A stretch of 64,000 nt of DNA from Pseudo-nitzschia pungens (GCA_037355855.1 CM074767.1:806001-870000); one strand, 5' to 3'; positions 38,601 through 48,882 are shown, numbered from the stretch's first letter. The notes: generated by a model from the letters alone, not told the origin. Made by a program: numbers and translations.

Positions 38601-39009
38601 CGAAATTTGCTCGATACAAGCAAGCGATGCGATGGATTTTCTTCTCGATATTTCGCAATTCAAGTACAACGGCAAGGATCGGAAGGAATTGTTGTTGCTG
38701 CGAGAGCAATCAGGCCCGAAAAAATCTACCAATGATGATTGCGATGTCGGCTTGCTACCGTTGCATTGCCATGGGAGGCCAGAGAAACGACTCTTTGAGA
38801 TAATTGATAAGAAGTGTAGAACGCCGCAAACTATAACCAATGACGGTGGCGACGAGAACAAGGACGGCGTTCACCTCACTCCTAGCGTGGAATCCAAGCA
38901 TATTCGAAGTCCTCGTTCCTACCGTGTGTTGAAACGACCAAAGAAAAGTTTAAAGGCTCCGTATCAGGCAGGGACAGGAACCGACGACGACCCAATTGTC
39001 CTAGACTAA
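35686..39009 (+). CDS. SF1 (UvrD-like) helicase with C-terminal RecB-type PD-(D/E)XK nuclease
   Basis: An 1107-residue protein from an ATG. Residues ~75-490 form a UvrD/PcrA-type superfamily 1 helicase: Walker A ACAGSGKTT with K98, motif Ia TYNRSLADE, Walker B LDEAQD (D191, E192), motif III CLVGDPKQLL, motif IV LSVSYRLT, motif V TFCGSKGCEADVVVV, and motif VI VALSRARERLLV. Near the C-terminus (about 835-930) is a RecB/Cas4-like nuclease core: an FEREL segment, GVAGVCDW with D871, LLEIK with E900 and K902, and a helix with Q914-LLVY. Such helicase-nucleases process DNA ends in recombination and repair, or in viral replication. The middle (500-780) is not recognised. The acidic tail ends in TDDDPIVLD. 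The helicase part is GC-rich and the nuclease part less so. Confidence 0.8.
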   Translation: MSASPTTAVIVADSSSRDKNTTAFSASRRRDVKNASNETMHPASAEASTPAPAEATRDQKEAPPPSVLPDPSPEQQRIIRAIHNGDCVTVKACAGSGKTTCMLQVASSLPPNRRILIVTYNRSLADECKVRIRKLSMGHRVSCYTIHGLVSKVAGKVCNDDHKLIQMLDRWDRGSATVADLALPLDLVMLDEAQDLRPLFHRMLSHVFSAACRVRGGKGIGMGSLQLCLVGDPKQLLYDFPTYGSDKASASFFLEPKTHWGRFTGNRPWVQLPLSVSYRLTPSIASFCNLFWGTSMVGGNTTSTDRPVEYLMKYAYPNTAGSRYDPDKLSTSFLANIIDQHGPENVLFLAQSIKNVDLPIRVHVNELMKIKDRQTGLQKYNFHIKESVRGFEGRADWKNKVRVWTFCGSKGCEADVVVVFGFDVFRRPHGLNQIGVALSRARERLLVIHGKKYVGRECLPMPYYPVLGNVPSGMEQQHIVQWGPRDSQMLRFSVPASEGERSEVTRWALGRLAESGVIRVDFGASGDSNADNVTMPQTAAAAQKQVNEVYVASDFNYFSALSEAKFLQYGTWETITSSNGRVEDIHNRRIEYETNVRFATTTEDVSALYGEAVTYMLQWETCKFVPNVETVVSNGIIRLHPQVLYSKQEILESLRLVSCEALAEEDSERLEREFATKGNKSKGVDLIAFMNTRLSLKKKRVFYEGDQATEIFFPVKVIECKSEDDDNQLNEFLPQIRSVYDESCKKPFHWIYLANAVMAFSNYHEKFRQIGTDPDSYESWVNSEALLDGLQRLRKTMQLVSSSSPEAKNNATIVHDDDDDDTNETNGNDGSSFLDGRCFFERELSFDFAKENYIHEQNNGKTIVGVAGVCDWINEDATQRNRHQRSEVKRDCTYNVDLLEIKFVHQLSNIHRLQLLVYCAMYVLELNDHHNYETTGDDCDDDHSMDEKNITEDRLRVECCRGMLYNARTEEIEICSIQASDAMDFLLDISQFKYNGKDRKELLLLREQSGPKKSTNDDCDVGLLPLHCHGRPEKRLFEIIDKKCRTPQTITNDGGDENKDGVHLTPSVESKHIRSPRSYRVLKRPKKSLKAPYQAGTGTDDDPIVLD

Positions 39010-40527
39010 AAGTGATAAATGAATAAGAAATAGTCTGAACTTCAGGGAACCTTTGTGGTTTCTGAGTGTTGATACAATTAACCGATTGGATTTTTCACTC
39101 CAAAATGAACATATAAAGATTGATTCGAACCGTACGTAACTTACCGTAATCTTACGGTATGCCGATCACAGTTGTGAAGAGAGAAAAAGCAGTAAGATTA
39201 CGTACGTAATTACGATCATCGTTTGCTATTACAAGTACGAGTATTATTGATTTCTCATCTCAATTTTGATTGGAAAGCGCCTTCCTTCATTCATTCCTAT
39301 TGGGAATGAGTTCCAAGTGTTATTTCTATTATTACTTCTAATTTTTCTCCACATATCCGTTGATGAATGAATCATCAGTAAGCCTTATCATCCATTCATT
39401 CCCAAAAAACCTTAAAAACACAATTTAAGGCGCGAAAGCTCGAACGAGTTCATCATCTCAACAAAAGATTCGGGCTCAGTCATTCCTCTCCCTCCCGCGC
39501 GTGCCACTCTTGTTTTCGATTCGCGGAGTATCATCGAGATGTTTCAAAAGGCGCAATACACGAATCGTTGTTACGTGGCAAAGAATTAACGGGACATAGA
39601 AAATAATGAGACTCCACCTGCAGTCCAGAATCATGCTTACATCGTCGTTTGCAAGATGGAAGACGCTCTTACCGGTACCGGTAATTACGTAAGAGTTTCG
39701 CAAAGCAAAACGATCGGTAGACATGTGGATAAGATCCGCCAATTAGTTCGTCACCCAAACGAAGAAAACACCAAACAACGGCTTCGATCCAATCAGCTCA
39801 TCCGTACGTTACGGTATCTTAGAACGGAAACACATGCAATTGATTAATTATCCTGAAGGCAATTTGTTGGCACGAGTAGAGTATCGTAGGTCCAAATCAC
39901 GCTTTCGATCATGAGAGAAATAGCAGCATTCTGTGCAGAGCACGAATCTGAATCTCCTGTTGTGCTTTCTTCGTTGCAGTAACCTGCTCGGCGAAGTTAT
40001 CCTCTCAAGAAGATCCTAGTTGCATGGTCATGATGAAATGCAAACTTTTTCACTATTTATATATTAAATCTATCTATCGTACAACAATATTACTTGTCTC
40101 TCGTTGCAAGTTGTGAGACTTGCTTGCTATTCAGTTGCCTCGGGGCAAGCGACCGCAATCAACCATGACCCCTCACCAGAGAGAAACGAAGTGATCAACC
40201 TCTGTAAATCCCTGTTTCATCAATGGTAAAGCTTTCCGACCTAGCCTTCGTTGCAATCATTTCTGCTTCCGTCCGCAACAGATTTCTACCGTGAACATAA
40301 AATTTGATTCAGCGGAAGCGACAACAATCACACGATCGACCGTTTATATTGTTTTTCTTTTTTTTCGTTTTGATCATTCTGCGAATAACAACCATATCCC
40401 GTTCAAAAAACAATCGTCAACGCGCAAATCCCTTCGGATTCGACTCACTGATTAAATCATGTCGAGAGTGACAACAACCACACGATCGATCGTTTCTTGC
40501 TTCTTCGTTTGTTTCCCCGTGTCTTCT
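39010..40527. other. Intergenic spacer with a short dispersed repeat
   Basis: The spacer holds CATTCATTCC steps (39285-39400), a palindrome TTACGTACGTAA near 39195, and a 28-bp near-identical direct repeat GCGACAACAATCACACGATC (from about 40317) and GTGACAACAACCACACGATC (from about 40467). No supported gene. Frames at 39476-39847 begin without ATG or consist of repeats. Confidence 0.4.
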
Positions 40528-40884
40528 CTATTGACGCTCATCCACCGACTCCACAACGGACTCTTCGTCAAACATCATGGCCGCCGTAGCCTTGATGTCT
40601 TCGAAATTTGTACGACATGAAGCGACAGCTTTTTGAATATCAAAGGTCTCTGCGGGCTTTAAGGAGTTAGCGGTATCCTGGAATCGTTGCGCCATCATCT
40701 CGTACTGGACCTGCTTGTCCATGTATTCGGTGCACATTCCACAGTAGTCAACGATCCAGCTGCTGCAATTTTTAGAAGCGCCTACCATAGTGTCGACGAC
40801 CGCCGATTGTTGGGTGTCACTCGACTGCACCGAAAGGGCATCATCGATTTCGTCTGCGGGGTGATAGAGAGATTGCAATTCCAT
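40528..40884 (-). CDS. Small hypothetical protein, 118 aa
   Basis: From ATG 40884 (MELQSLYHPADEIDDAL). It is acidic, soluble and probably helical, with four Cys (CSSWIVDYCGMC; SCRTNFEDIKA). No family recognised, no signal peptide. It has a Kozak-like context and a long AT-rich 3' flank. Coding status is supported by amphipathic pattern (FDIQKAVASCRTNFEDIKAT) rather than by homology. Confidence 0.5.
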   Translation of the reverse strand: MELQSLYHPADEIDDALSVQSSDTQQSAVVDTMVGASKNCSSWIVDYCGMCTEYMDKQVQYEMMAQRFQDTANSLKPAETFDIQKAVASCRTNFEDIKATAAMMFDEESVVESVDERQ

Positions 40885-42019
40885 GGTGGTTTCGCGTGAG
40901 ATATCCCTTTCCTTCCAGATTGGGATTCCAGAGCTCGTTTTTGCGATTGTGGCTGCACTTATGAAGATTGAAGTCTTTGAACTGTAACAACGGTTCCGTC
41001 CAATGGCTGCCGAGCTACCACGATAACTGTTGCACTCAAAGGTTGTTTGAATGTACGTGACTCTTGTAAAGTCGTTATTGGCTTTTGATTGGAATCCCCA
41101 CGATTCCGGCAGATAAACCCATACGCGACCAAAAACCGTTTGGTATTACTACTGTCGTGTCACACTTTCGACGAACTCGGAAGACGATTGGTTATTGGCG
41201 GTTTGCGACCTCCCGCGATATCCGATGAGCGGCATATGTTCCCGGATCGTGAGAAACCAAACTGTCAATCCATAATCCATACACAGTACCTTACGTTTCA
41301 TTTTCTTGCCGACTGGCTCGGATTCTTGTTTTTGAGTCGTTCCATAAGACTCAGAGTGGAAACTCGACTTAAAAGTTAAGATTTCAAAACAAGCCCATTT
41401 TTAAATGTACTTATACGGTTCTGAAGAAGTATTTCAAACATGACCACATAAAGTTAATATTATCGCTTGAAGCTCGCTACCCATGACTTTCTGTATCCAA
41501 GTCTAACATAAACACTACGCTTCATTAACGCCTTTAATGCTTACGACAGCAATAAATAGGGAAACACATGAACAAAATCTGTCACATGCGACAAACTCGG
41601 TTTAAACTTGTCGAAATTCTACACGATACGCTCATCTAAACTTAGTCGGGTTGAGAGTTCGACCACCGGTACTGCCGCCTTTGTTAAGACCCGGTTTAGC
41701 TCATCTTAATAGTGAACTCTCACCTAAATGTTGGAAATCGCGAACTCGACCAACTGAAACGACGGACGTCAACAGAAAAGCACATTTCTTTGTCCGTTCT
41801 CGCATTCAATCTCGACAAATCTGTGTTAGCCATCACTCGTCATCAACAGAAGGTCAACAGACAACGAGAGAGCATCCAACGCACTTTGCACTGTCGCAGA
41901 AGAACTGAAACTCTTAAAGGAATGAAAGTTATCGAATTTCCGTCTGCATAAAATACCCCTTCGATGTTCCAGTCTACGATCTGCCATCTTTGCATTCCGC
42001 TCACAACCTCACACTCACG
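40885..42019. other. Divergent intergenic region
   Basis: It separates the small protein (minus) from the cyclin (plus). I see no gene: the open frames at 41651-41951 overlap one another in different phases and resemble 5' leader sequence of the cyclin transcript. Confidence 0.4.
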
Positions 42020-43759
42020 ATGCCTCGACAACTCCAACACGACTCATTGCGCCATACCAATTACCAAGCGGAAAACGACGACTCGTTTTCCACGACATCT
42101 GCCAATATGATGTCACCAGCTTCGATGACATCTGAATTGAAAGGTGCCTTCCAAGCTGAAACCGATGTGGGACGTAAACATGGACAAAGCAGCTTGCAAC
42201 TGGATCGGATCTTTCTTGAAGAACTCAAGGATGTCTTAACGCTTTTGACGGCTCAAGAAGCGTCGTACGAACGACGGCGGATTCGAAAGCAACAACATAG
42301 AGATAATCGGGATCTTCCACCTTTTCATGATTCCTGGAGACCCGTGATGGTCAGCTGGATGTACCATGTCGCTGATACCTTTCGACTGATGCCCATTGTT
42401 GTTGCGACTGGTGTTTACATTTTGGATACTTGTGCCTGGGATCTCTGGAACAATCCTGGAACCAAGAATTCTCGGGAAGTCTATCCACTTATGACCATGA
42501 CTGCGCTCAATATGGCTGTCAAATGCCACGAAACGAAAATGTTTCCTCTGGACCAACTTGTGCAGCTGCTGGGGCCGAATGGCAGCAGCTCAAGAGGCAA
42601 GCGGTATATTCCCGAGCAAGTGTGTTCCATGGAGCGAAAGATCTTAGAGATTTGCGAGTGGAAACTCCACAAGCCCACAACCCATGATTTCTTGCTGCGC
42701 TTCGCAGAAGTGTTGAATAGTGATCAGCGTGACGCAGTAATGTGTTCGGCTGTATTACATCTGAAGCGAAGTCTTTTATGGGAACACGTGGCGCATCAGC
42801 AGCGAACAATCACGAGACCATTTTCCGACTGCACGCTAGCATATGCTGCCTTTTTGCTAGCCATGGAGGATACAGACCTTCCGTTAGTCCACAAACAGGC
42901 GGCATGTATGGCACTTCTGCAGGTTTGTCAGCTATCGGCGCAAACTCCTATGCTCTCAGAAGCATATAATTGGCTAATTCAGGCACGTCTGCTTCAAAGC
43001 GAACTAGAGAAAGGAAAGGCGAATCGAAAACAAGGAGGAGCATCTCCGGCTCTTACAAACCATCCTATCGTTGCAGTTCCAGCTCACGCGGCAGCTCCCA
43101 AAGCTGAAAATCAACACCCGAACCACCATCCGAAACTCGACGTGCTGAGGGATAACGCCGATGCACTGCGTTTCGAAACAAGTACTTCTACCTGTGCGAC
43201 CATGGGGGGCTCCAATGATGCTGACCTGTTGTTATTATCCTTTGATGGGGACAAGAAGGAGCAATTCTCGTCTTCTGCTACTCAATATGATCCTTTTGCT
43301 TCGGATACATCAGTTTCCATCATCGATGACGATAGTGATGACGATGAATCTGATGATGAACGTTCAAAAAGTTTAATGAGTCAGTGCAGTACCTGCACCC
43401 ATGACGAAGTCATTTATTGCTCTTATAGCTCAGATGGGGATGCATTTGAAGTGATTGTCACTGATCATTCACTCGAAGGAGAGGAAGAAGACGATCAGTC
43501 TATGACTCGTCATGATACCAATGTGTCTATCTTGCCCACAGTCATGGAAGAAGATAAAACAAGCAACGAGCCATGTAATCTTGTCGAAGAAGTGAACACA
43601 GATAAGAACAGGGTAAGTGACGAGGAAGAAGTCACCAATCTTGTCTTGTCCGAGTCTTTGGATGAAGATGGTTTTGAGGTTGCCATCCAGGGCGAGAAGA
43701 GCAACGATCATCTATCGAGTTTGATGACGTCACCACGAGAAGTTGCCGCCACGCTTTAG
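42020..43759 (+). CDS. Divergent cyclin (diatom-type)
   Basis: A 579-residue protein from ATG 42020 (MPRQLQHDSL); a longer frame from 41990 starts only at TTG. Residues ~95-235 form an N-terminal cyclin box: WRPVMVSWMYHVADTFRLMP, VVATGVYILDTCAWD, YPLMTMTALNMAVKCHETKM and EQVCSMERKILEICEWKLHK. The usual R-ILVDWL motif is altered to RPVMVSWM, as in diatom-specific cyclins. A weaker second fold (about 236-330) follows. The C-terminal 240 residues are acidic and disordered (DDDSDDDESDDERS) and may hold PEST-like degradation signals. It would activate a cyclin-dependent kinase; the partner is unknown. Expanded diatom cyclins are linked to nutrient and light control of division, which is family knowledge rather than shown here. 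Confidence 0.8.
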   Translation: MPRQLQHDSLRHTNYQAENDDSFSTTSANMMSPASMTSELKGAFQAETDVGRKHGQSSLQLDRIFLEELKDVLTLLTAQEASYERRRIRKQQHRDNRDLPPFHDSWRPVMVSWMYHVADTFRLMPIVVATGVYILDTCAWDLWNNPGTKNSREVYPLMTMTALNMAVKCHETKMFPLDQLVQLLGPNGSSSRGKRYIPEQVCSMERKILEICEWKLHKPTTHDFLLRFAEVLNSDQRDAVMCSAVLHLKRSLLWEHVAHQQRTITRPFSDCTLAYAAFLLAMEDTDLPLVHKQAACMALLQVCQLSAQTPMLSEAYNWLIQARLLQSELEKGKANRKQGGASPALTNHPIVAVPAHAAAPKAENQHPNHHPKLDVLRDNADALRFETSTSTCATMGGSNDADLLLLSFDGDKKEQFSSSATQYDPFASDTSVSIIDDDSDDDESDDERSKSLMSQCSTCTHDEVIYCSYSSDGDAFEVIVTDHSLEGEEEDDQSMTRHDTNVSILPTVMEEDKTSNEPCNLVEEVNTDKNRVSDEEEVTNLVLSESLDEDGFEVAIQGEKSNDHLSSLMTSPREVAATL

Positions 43760-44394
43760 ATTAGAAACCAATTTCAGCGTTTGAAGAGCAGCATGAACCA
43801 AAGTACTGTATGACACATCACAATGCCATCGTGTCGTCTCTTGCCCTCTTCCGAACTGTCCATATGCTATTTGTTCCGCATATATGCCACCAAGTCCGTA
43901 CCTCTCACCTGATAGACGAAGCCATGAATGCTTCCATAAAACTACGACCACTACAAAGAACAACAAAGAAATAGTAATAAACAATAGAAATCTCAGCCAA
44001 TGATAACTAAAATGATTAGTTCTTCGAACCTCTAGATTAGTGACAGATGGAGGAATGAATCATCACTCAAGTATTTGATTAGGGAATACGGTACGTGTAG
44101 GCACCAAAAACGAAGTTGAAGGAAATGACACCTGAATGAGACGATGTTGGGTTCAGAAGGTACAAATGCGAAAGATGGCGATTCATCCGTCAAAATCACA
44201 TTTCAGTTCAAAATAGTTTGTGCATGCATCAATTCGACGAGGACATTCACCATGCATGCGAACTAACGCTGGATAATACACGAATCATTATCGATATTTT
44301 TAGTTTACTTCCACACGGAGGAAAAACTAGACAACATCGAAAAATTCGTCATAATGAACTTTAGCCACTCGATTTCCTGTGGATGACAAACGCA
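43760..44394. other. Intergenic spacer between convergent genes
   Basis: The 3' flanks of the cyclin and peptidase genes. Nothing beyond AT-rich sequence is recognised. Confidence 0.35.
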
Positions 44395-45513
44395 TTATTG
44401 TTCAACGGCAGTCTCTGTCGTGCCCGTCGCTTCGGCGAGATCGTTTTTCACAATATAGTCGAGAGCACCCGCGATGCAGGCCACCTGTGCCCGATTGCAT
44501 TGCTCGGGGGTGGCATTTTTCGAATCGGGATAGACCTCGGTGGTGGCCCGGTAGGGTGCATCGGTCACGCCCGCACACAAGCCGAGCATTCGATTTGAGG
44601 GAATCTTGATGACTCCCTCCTGTGATACAGGTTCACCAATGAGATTTCCATCGGCATCGGATGGTGCAATGTGCGTGACGGTTCGCACCCGTTCAATCAT
44701 AGCAGTGAACCATTCTGGCTGCGGGCTTGTTTCGTCCTGTACAAGATAGAAGCCATCGGGAATTTCACCGGGTTCGGAAGTCACGCCGTCGCGTGCGGCC
44801 TTGGCCGGTCGAAATTCTGTTTCGTCCGTGTCGGTGGTTTCGTGCAGATCTAAATGGCAGATCCACTTGTTTTCGGCAAGTTCTTTCAGATCTTCCCTCA
44901 GAAATTTGATGAGTGCTGCCGATTCTTCCGTTGCTGCTTCCGGGTTGAAGGAGCGGCCCTCGACGATCTCTCCATCTGGATTGAAGGACCGATTGGGATC
45001 GACTGCGTAAGCATTCCATCGCTGGATCCGTTCGTAGCCCCAGGGACTGACACAAGGTGCGACTACTATATTGAAGTGTTTGGAATAGACTGCAGCCTCG
45101 GTCTCCAGGAACATCAAGGCGCCCTTCACGCCGCTTGTTTCGTAGCCGTGAACACCACCGGTAATCAGAACATTCGGTTTGCGCTTGTCCCAGTCACGAG
45201 TCCGAATGGCAAAGAGAGGGAAGGATTCGGCTTCGCAGGAAGCTTCGCCATCGGCGTCTTTGTAGTGAGGCAAATCACCGTATTGTGTTACCTCGAACAA
45301 ATCTCCGTCGGTCTTTCGCAGGTTTTCTACACGGGGGAGAACGTCTTCAAAGTAGCTTCGTTGCTTGACACGGGTGTCCCTCCACTCCTTCTTTTCGGCG
45401 AGACCCCACGGTTTTCCAGCTTCGCCGATCGCGAAAGCACTGGTTGCAATGGTGCTTGACATAATTAGTACTGTGATAATTGCTCTTGACGCATACGAAA
45501 GATGCAGTGCCAT
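44395..45513 (-). CDS. Secreted M14-like zinc carboxypeptidase / deacylase
   Basis: A 372-residue protein from ATG 45513. It opens with a signal peptide (ASRAIITVLIMSSTIATSAF). The M14 metallopeptidase core is complete: H122 and E125 in GGVHGYETSG, N174/R175 in AVDPNRSF for substrate, H224 in CHLDLHE, and a probable catalytic Glu E326 in ATTEVYPD. The short length and this spacing resemble M14 proteins close to succinylglutamate desuccinylase/aspartoacylase, so the substrate could be a peptide C-terminus or an N-acyl amino acid. The frame is open upstream to 45690, but only from TTG. Location: secreted or endomembrane. Confidence 0.8.
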   Translation of the reverse strand: MALHLSYASRAIITVLIMSSTIATSAFAIGEAGKPWGLAEKKEWRDTRVKQRSYFEDVLPRVENLRKTDGDLFEVTQYGDLPHYKDADGEASCEAESFPLFAIRTRDWDKRKPNVLITGGVHGYETSGVKGALMFLETEAAVYSKHFNIVVAPCVSPWGYERIQRWNAYAVDPNRSFNPDGEIVEGRSFNPEAATEESAALIKFLREDLKELAENKWICHLDLHETTDTDETEFRPAKAARDGVTSEPGEIPDGFYLVQDETSPQPEWFTAMIERVRTVTHIAPSDADGNLIGEPVSQEGVIKIPSNRMLGLCAGVTDAPYRATTEVYPDSKNATPEQCNRAQVACIAGALDYIVKNDLAEATGTTETAVEQ

Positions 45514-46752
45514 GACTTGATGTAGGGGAACAATGGGTGTTTGTGAATTCGTCCAGACAGAGCCTTCTGATGGGTTTTGATCAAATCTAACTGATAATAT
45601 TGAGACAAAGTAGAAGAGAGTGATGATTAAGTGCGGAACGAGAATCCAATACTTTCTGTGCTTACAAGAAGAGATGATGTGGAGAGACAAGAAATCCTGA
45701 ACCTTGGTATCAGTGAGGTATGGTATTACAGTAAAATTAGTAGTGTCTTTCTTCTGATCGGCATGATGGTTTTGATCTACCAGTGCGAATAAAGCTTATG
45801 TGTGTTAATTAATTAACCTTACTCATAATACTCAATCAATACTATGTCCAACTTACAAACTTCCATTCACCCCGTTCAATACGGTAAGTTAAGGTTACTA
45901 GCAACGAGAGCGGAAGGTTACGAATATGAGTAAACCTTACAAGTAATCTTACTGTACTTCTACGACTATTGCGTCATCGTTCTGCAAACCCGAGCCCCAG
46001 AAAACAAAAAATACGAAGTAGAAGTAAGATCTTACGAGTACGTAGACGGACGGAATAAGAATGGATGAATGAATCAATAATGATCCCAATCTCAATCAAT
46101 CTCGATCCAAAGAATCAATCATTGCGAACATCATCTCAAAATCTTGTCGTATGTACGTACGTACCTGTATGAGTACATACCCCTATGTACGTAAGAATTA
46201 CTAGCATACCGTGCCGTATCAGATTGAACGAGGAGTAAACAGTAAACTTACATACCGGTACAGAAAGTGTTAAGTACGTACGGTACGTTTTACCAATATT
46301 TACCGTTTCAAAAACCGTTAAATCGCGCGCCGAACCTGAAACAACCACTACTTTTTTCGCAGTGCCAGTAGAAGTTCCTACCTATTGTAGCGCACTGGTA
46401 TGTGATTTTTTGTTTAGAAAAACAGTAATTTTTAAAAAATAACGGAATATTGTACTGAATACTATTAGAGAGTTGGTACTTGTTGTATCATATTCGGACG
46501 CTTTTCTGCAACATCTGCCGTTTGGAACATGGTTCGGAATACGAGACGCTCGTCAATGGTTCCGTGCAAGCAGATGCTGCACGAAAATAATGCTTGTGGG
46601 ACACTCTAATCGAAAAACGCTTCTATGATTACGATTCTCATTCCAATCAACAAGGAAATCAACAATCTACGCTTGACATCGTACGCTCCTCTCCGGCTGA
46701 CAGGTTGAACTGCAACGAAAGAAAACGCTCGAAGAGCCAAAGAATCGCCAGC
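45514..46752. other. Divergent intergenic region rich in GTAC steps
   Basis: Dense TACGTACGTAC and CCTTACAAGTAATC-type sequence at 45885-46050 and 46145-46200. No gene seen. The frame of the next gene is open from 46594 but without an ATG before 46753. Confidence 0.4.
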
Positions 46753-48882
46753 ATGTTTCGAAACTCTGCGATCAGACTATTCATGGCCACTGCATTAATG
46801 TGGCGACTATGGGACATGATGTATTTCAACAGTTGGTTCATCGAGATATTCGGAGAGATTTCGACAGAAATAGAAAATGGACATGCTCGGATTGATTCGT
46901 TAATTGACGTACCAAAACTGAAAGCAGAGGAAGACGCACCGAGCACCTCGAAGAAAAGCATAGGTAAAGAGATTCAGTCGCATGATTCTCCCTCTCATTT
47001 TGGAGTGAATCCGCAGAAACACACGACAACCACAAAGCAAGAGCGACGAAACAACATCAGTCATCGAAAAAACAATTCAACAGTTGATTTAGACCATTGG
47101 CAAAAGCCGTCACGATCGCAAGCAACTCTTGAAAAAGCGCTGACAGTAGACAATCTTACAGATCCATCATTGGCAGTATCTTCGTCATCATTGAATTCAG
47201 TAAGAAATTCCTGTTTTGAGTTTAATAGTGACGAATGGATATTTGGCAACATTTCATCAAACGAACACGACGGAATCACACCAGAATTGTTGGACACGTT
47301 GATGGAGGGACCCGTACACTTTCGAACGTTACCGTCACTTTTCGATCAAACAATTTGCCACACCGACAGTCCTCTCAGAAGCTTCATTCATCAAATACCC
47401 AGCGATGTTGGCAGTGTAGATTACCTTGCTTCAGTAGAGAATTGGTACCAACGGTTCTTCTACCTCGCACTACACTGGAAGTTTCATCGGCCTGCTTTAC
47501 AAGAGTACCAGTCTAGAAAAAACTGCGCTCAAAATGATTCTAGGTCTTTAAAATCCTTCATGGACAACCACGAAATCAGACCTATGGATTTCGAATGCAG
47601 GGATGCGAAATTTGTTGTCATTCCTATTGGCAGCGTTGGCTTTGGAGCCTTTTTGAATACTCAGGCATCACTGTGCATTATTTTGGCCCTTAGTACAAAC
47701 CGAATTCCAATATTTTCCTCTCGGTCCTACTTTTATTGGCAAAAACTCAAGGGCGACCACGATCCGTGGTTGCTAGCTCCATTGAACTGTAGTCGCAAGG
47801 ACATGCAATGCTATTTTTTACCCACATCCCCCTGCACAGTTACGATTCAAGATCTAGAAAACGCTCCAACGTACGGTGCCACTAGGCAAGAGCAAGAATT
47901 TCTAAGAAACGAAATCAAAATTCCACCAGAACTCGAAAAGGAGCGCGTCGTCGTTTTGAATCCTGGGTTGAAGGGCACGAGCAAACGACCACCCCATATC
48001 GCGGAGGTCATCCACGCAACCATTGACGAACTGCTGAGCGAATGGAAAATGTCAAGAACTAAAGATCCATTGTTGAGAAAGGACTGGGAAGCCATTGACG
48101 TTGCACACCAATGGATACTCAAAAAATGCAAAGTGGATCCAGACGCATTGTTGCGCCAAGTATACGTGTATGTTCTCCGACCAAATCCACATTACAAAGA
48201 TTTATTGAATCGACAGATGTCAAGAATTGAAACGCAAACGATCCATCCCTCGGAAACAATTGGCCTGGCGATTCGTGGCTCAGACAAATGCAAAAGGGAG
48301 AGTACATGCTTACCGTTTGATCGGTACATGGAATTCGCGACAAACATTGTGTATCCTACTCTTATCTCCCCCGATAGTGCTAACTCATTCGCTGATGGTA
48401 ATAATCGACCTAAACTTATCATGACCACAGAAGATCCAAAAATCTTCGAAGAATCTCTCGCATATCAACGTAACAAGTCCTTTCCCTTTCAATTCTTGGT
48501 AAATGAGGAGGACAACATGCAGGGTTCCGGGTATCCCAGACATTTCGCTTCTGGGGAGGCAGAAAAAACCATCGTGTCAAGTTTGACTGCACTTAGGTTC
48601 CATTTCAACGCCGGTAAAGTGTTTTTGAATTGCTGCAGTAATTTTCATTTTGTGCTGAACAATTTGATCCGTGGTCAGTGCGGTTCCCGTCGACATCGCC
48701 ATGATTTCGTCTTTGGCACAAATGTGAGCTATAATTCCACTTCGTCCCCTTCCACAGTAGCGCACTGCTTGAGCGAAGATGGAATCCCTCGAAGGTATCG
48801 AATATGCTGCAGTTGGACAAAAAAGAAAAGTAGTATATGTCGTGATATTTGGTCGGAATATCTCACGGGAGAGGAAAAATGA
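46753..48882 (+). CDS. GT23 (FUT8-like) fucosyltransferase family protein
   Basis: The ATG at 46753 gives 709 residues; the frame is open 53 codons upstream with only TTG, so an upstream exon is possible. It has type II topology: a short basic N-terminus, an anchor (IRLFMATALMWRLWDMMYFN), then a polar stem to about 200. The catalytic part carries VVIPIGSVGFGAFLNTQASL and the GT23 donor-binding motif ETIGLAIRGSDKCKRESTCL (R508, D511, K512), then PFDRYMEFA and a LIMTTEDPKIFEESLAY strand. FUT8 adds alpha-1,6-fucose to the N-glycan core in the Golgi. Similarity is clear at the R-x-x-D-K-x-x-E motif but low elsewhere, so acceptor and linkage are not certain. Confidence 0.7.
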   Translation: MFRNSAIRLFMATALMWRLWDMMYFNSWFIEIFGEISTEIENGHARIDSLIDVPKLKAEEDAPSTSKKSIGKEIQSHDSPSHFGVNPQKHTTTTKQERRNNISHRKNNSTVDLDHWQKPSRSQATLEKALTVDNLTDPSLAVSSSSLNSVRNSCFEFNSDEWIFGNISSNEHDGITPELLDTLMEGPVHFRTLPSLFDQTICHTDSPLRSFIHQIPSDVGSVDYLASVENWYQRFFYLALHWKFHRPALQEYQSRKNCAQNDSRSLKSFMDNHEIRPMDFECRDAKFVVIPIGSVGFGAFLNTQASLCIILALSTNRIPIFSSRSYFYWQKLKGDHDPWLLAPLNCSRKDMQCYFLPTSPCTVTIQDLENAPTYGATRQEQEFLRNEIKIPPELEKERVVVLNPGLKGTSKRPPHIAEVIHATIDELLSEWKMSRTKDPLLRKDWEAIDVAHQWILKKCKVDPDALLRQVYVYVLRPNPHYKDLLNRQMSRIETQTIHPSETIGLAIRGSDKCKRESTCLPFDRYMEFATNIVYPTLISPDSANSFADGNNRPKLIMTTEDPKIFEESLAYQRNKSFPFQFLVNEEDNMQGSGYPRHFASGEAEKTIVSSLTALRFHFNAGKVFLNCCSNFHFVLNNLIRGQCGSRRHRHDFVFGTNVSYNSTSSPSTVAHCLSEDGIPRRYRICCSWTKKKSSICRDIWSEYLTGEEK

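Noticed and set aside
41990..42019. Upstream extensions of several genes (also 13412-13420, 28184-28255, 33427-33588, 45514-45690, 46594-46752, 51589-51717, 55481-55510)
   Set aside because: These begin with TTG or GTG, not ATG; for nuclear eukaryotic genes the first good ATG was used.
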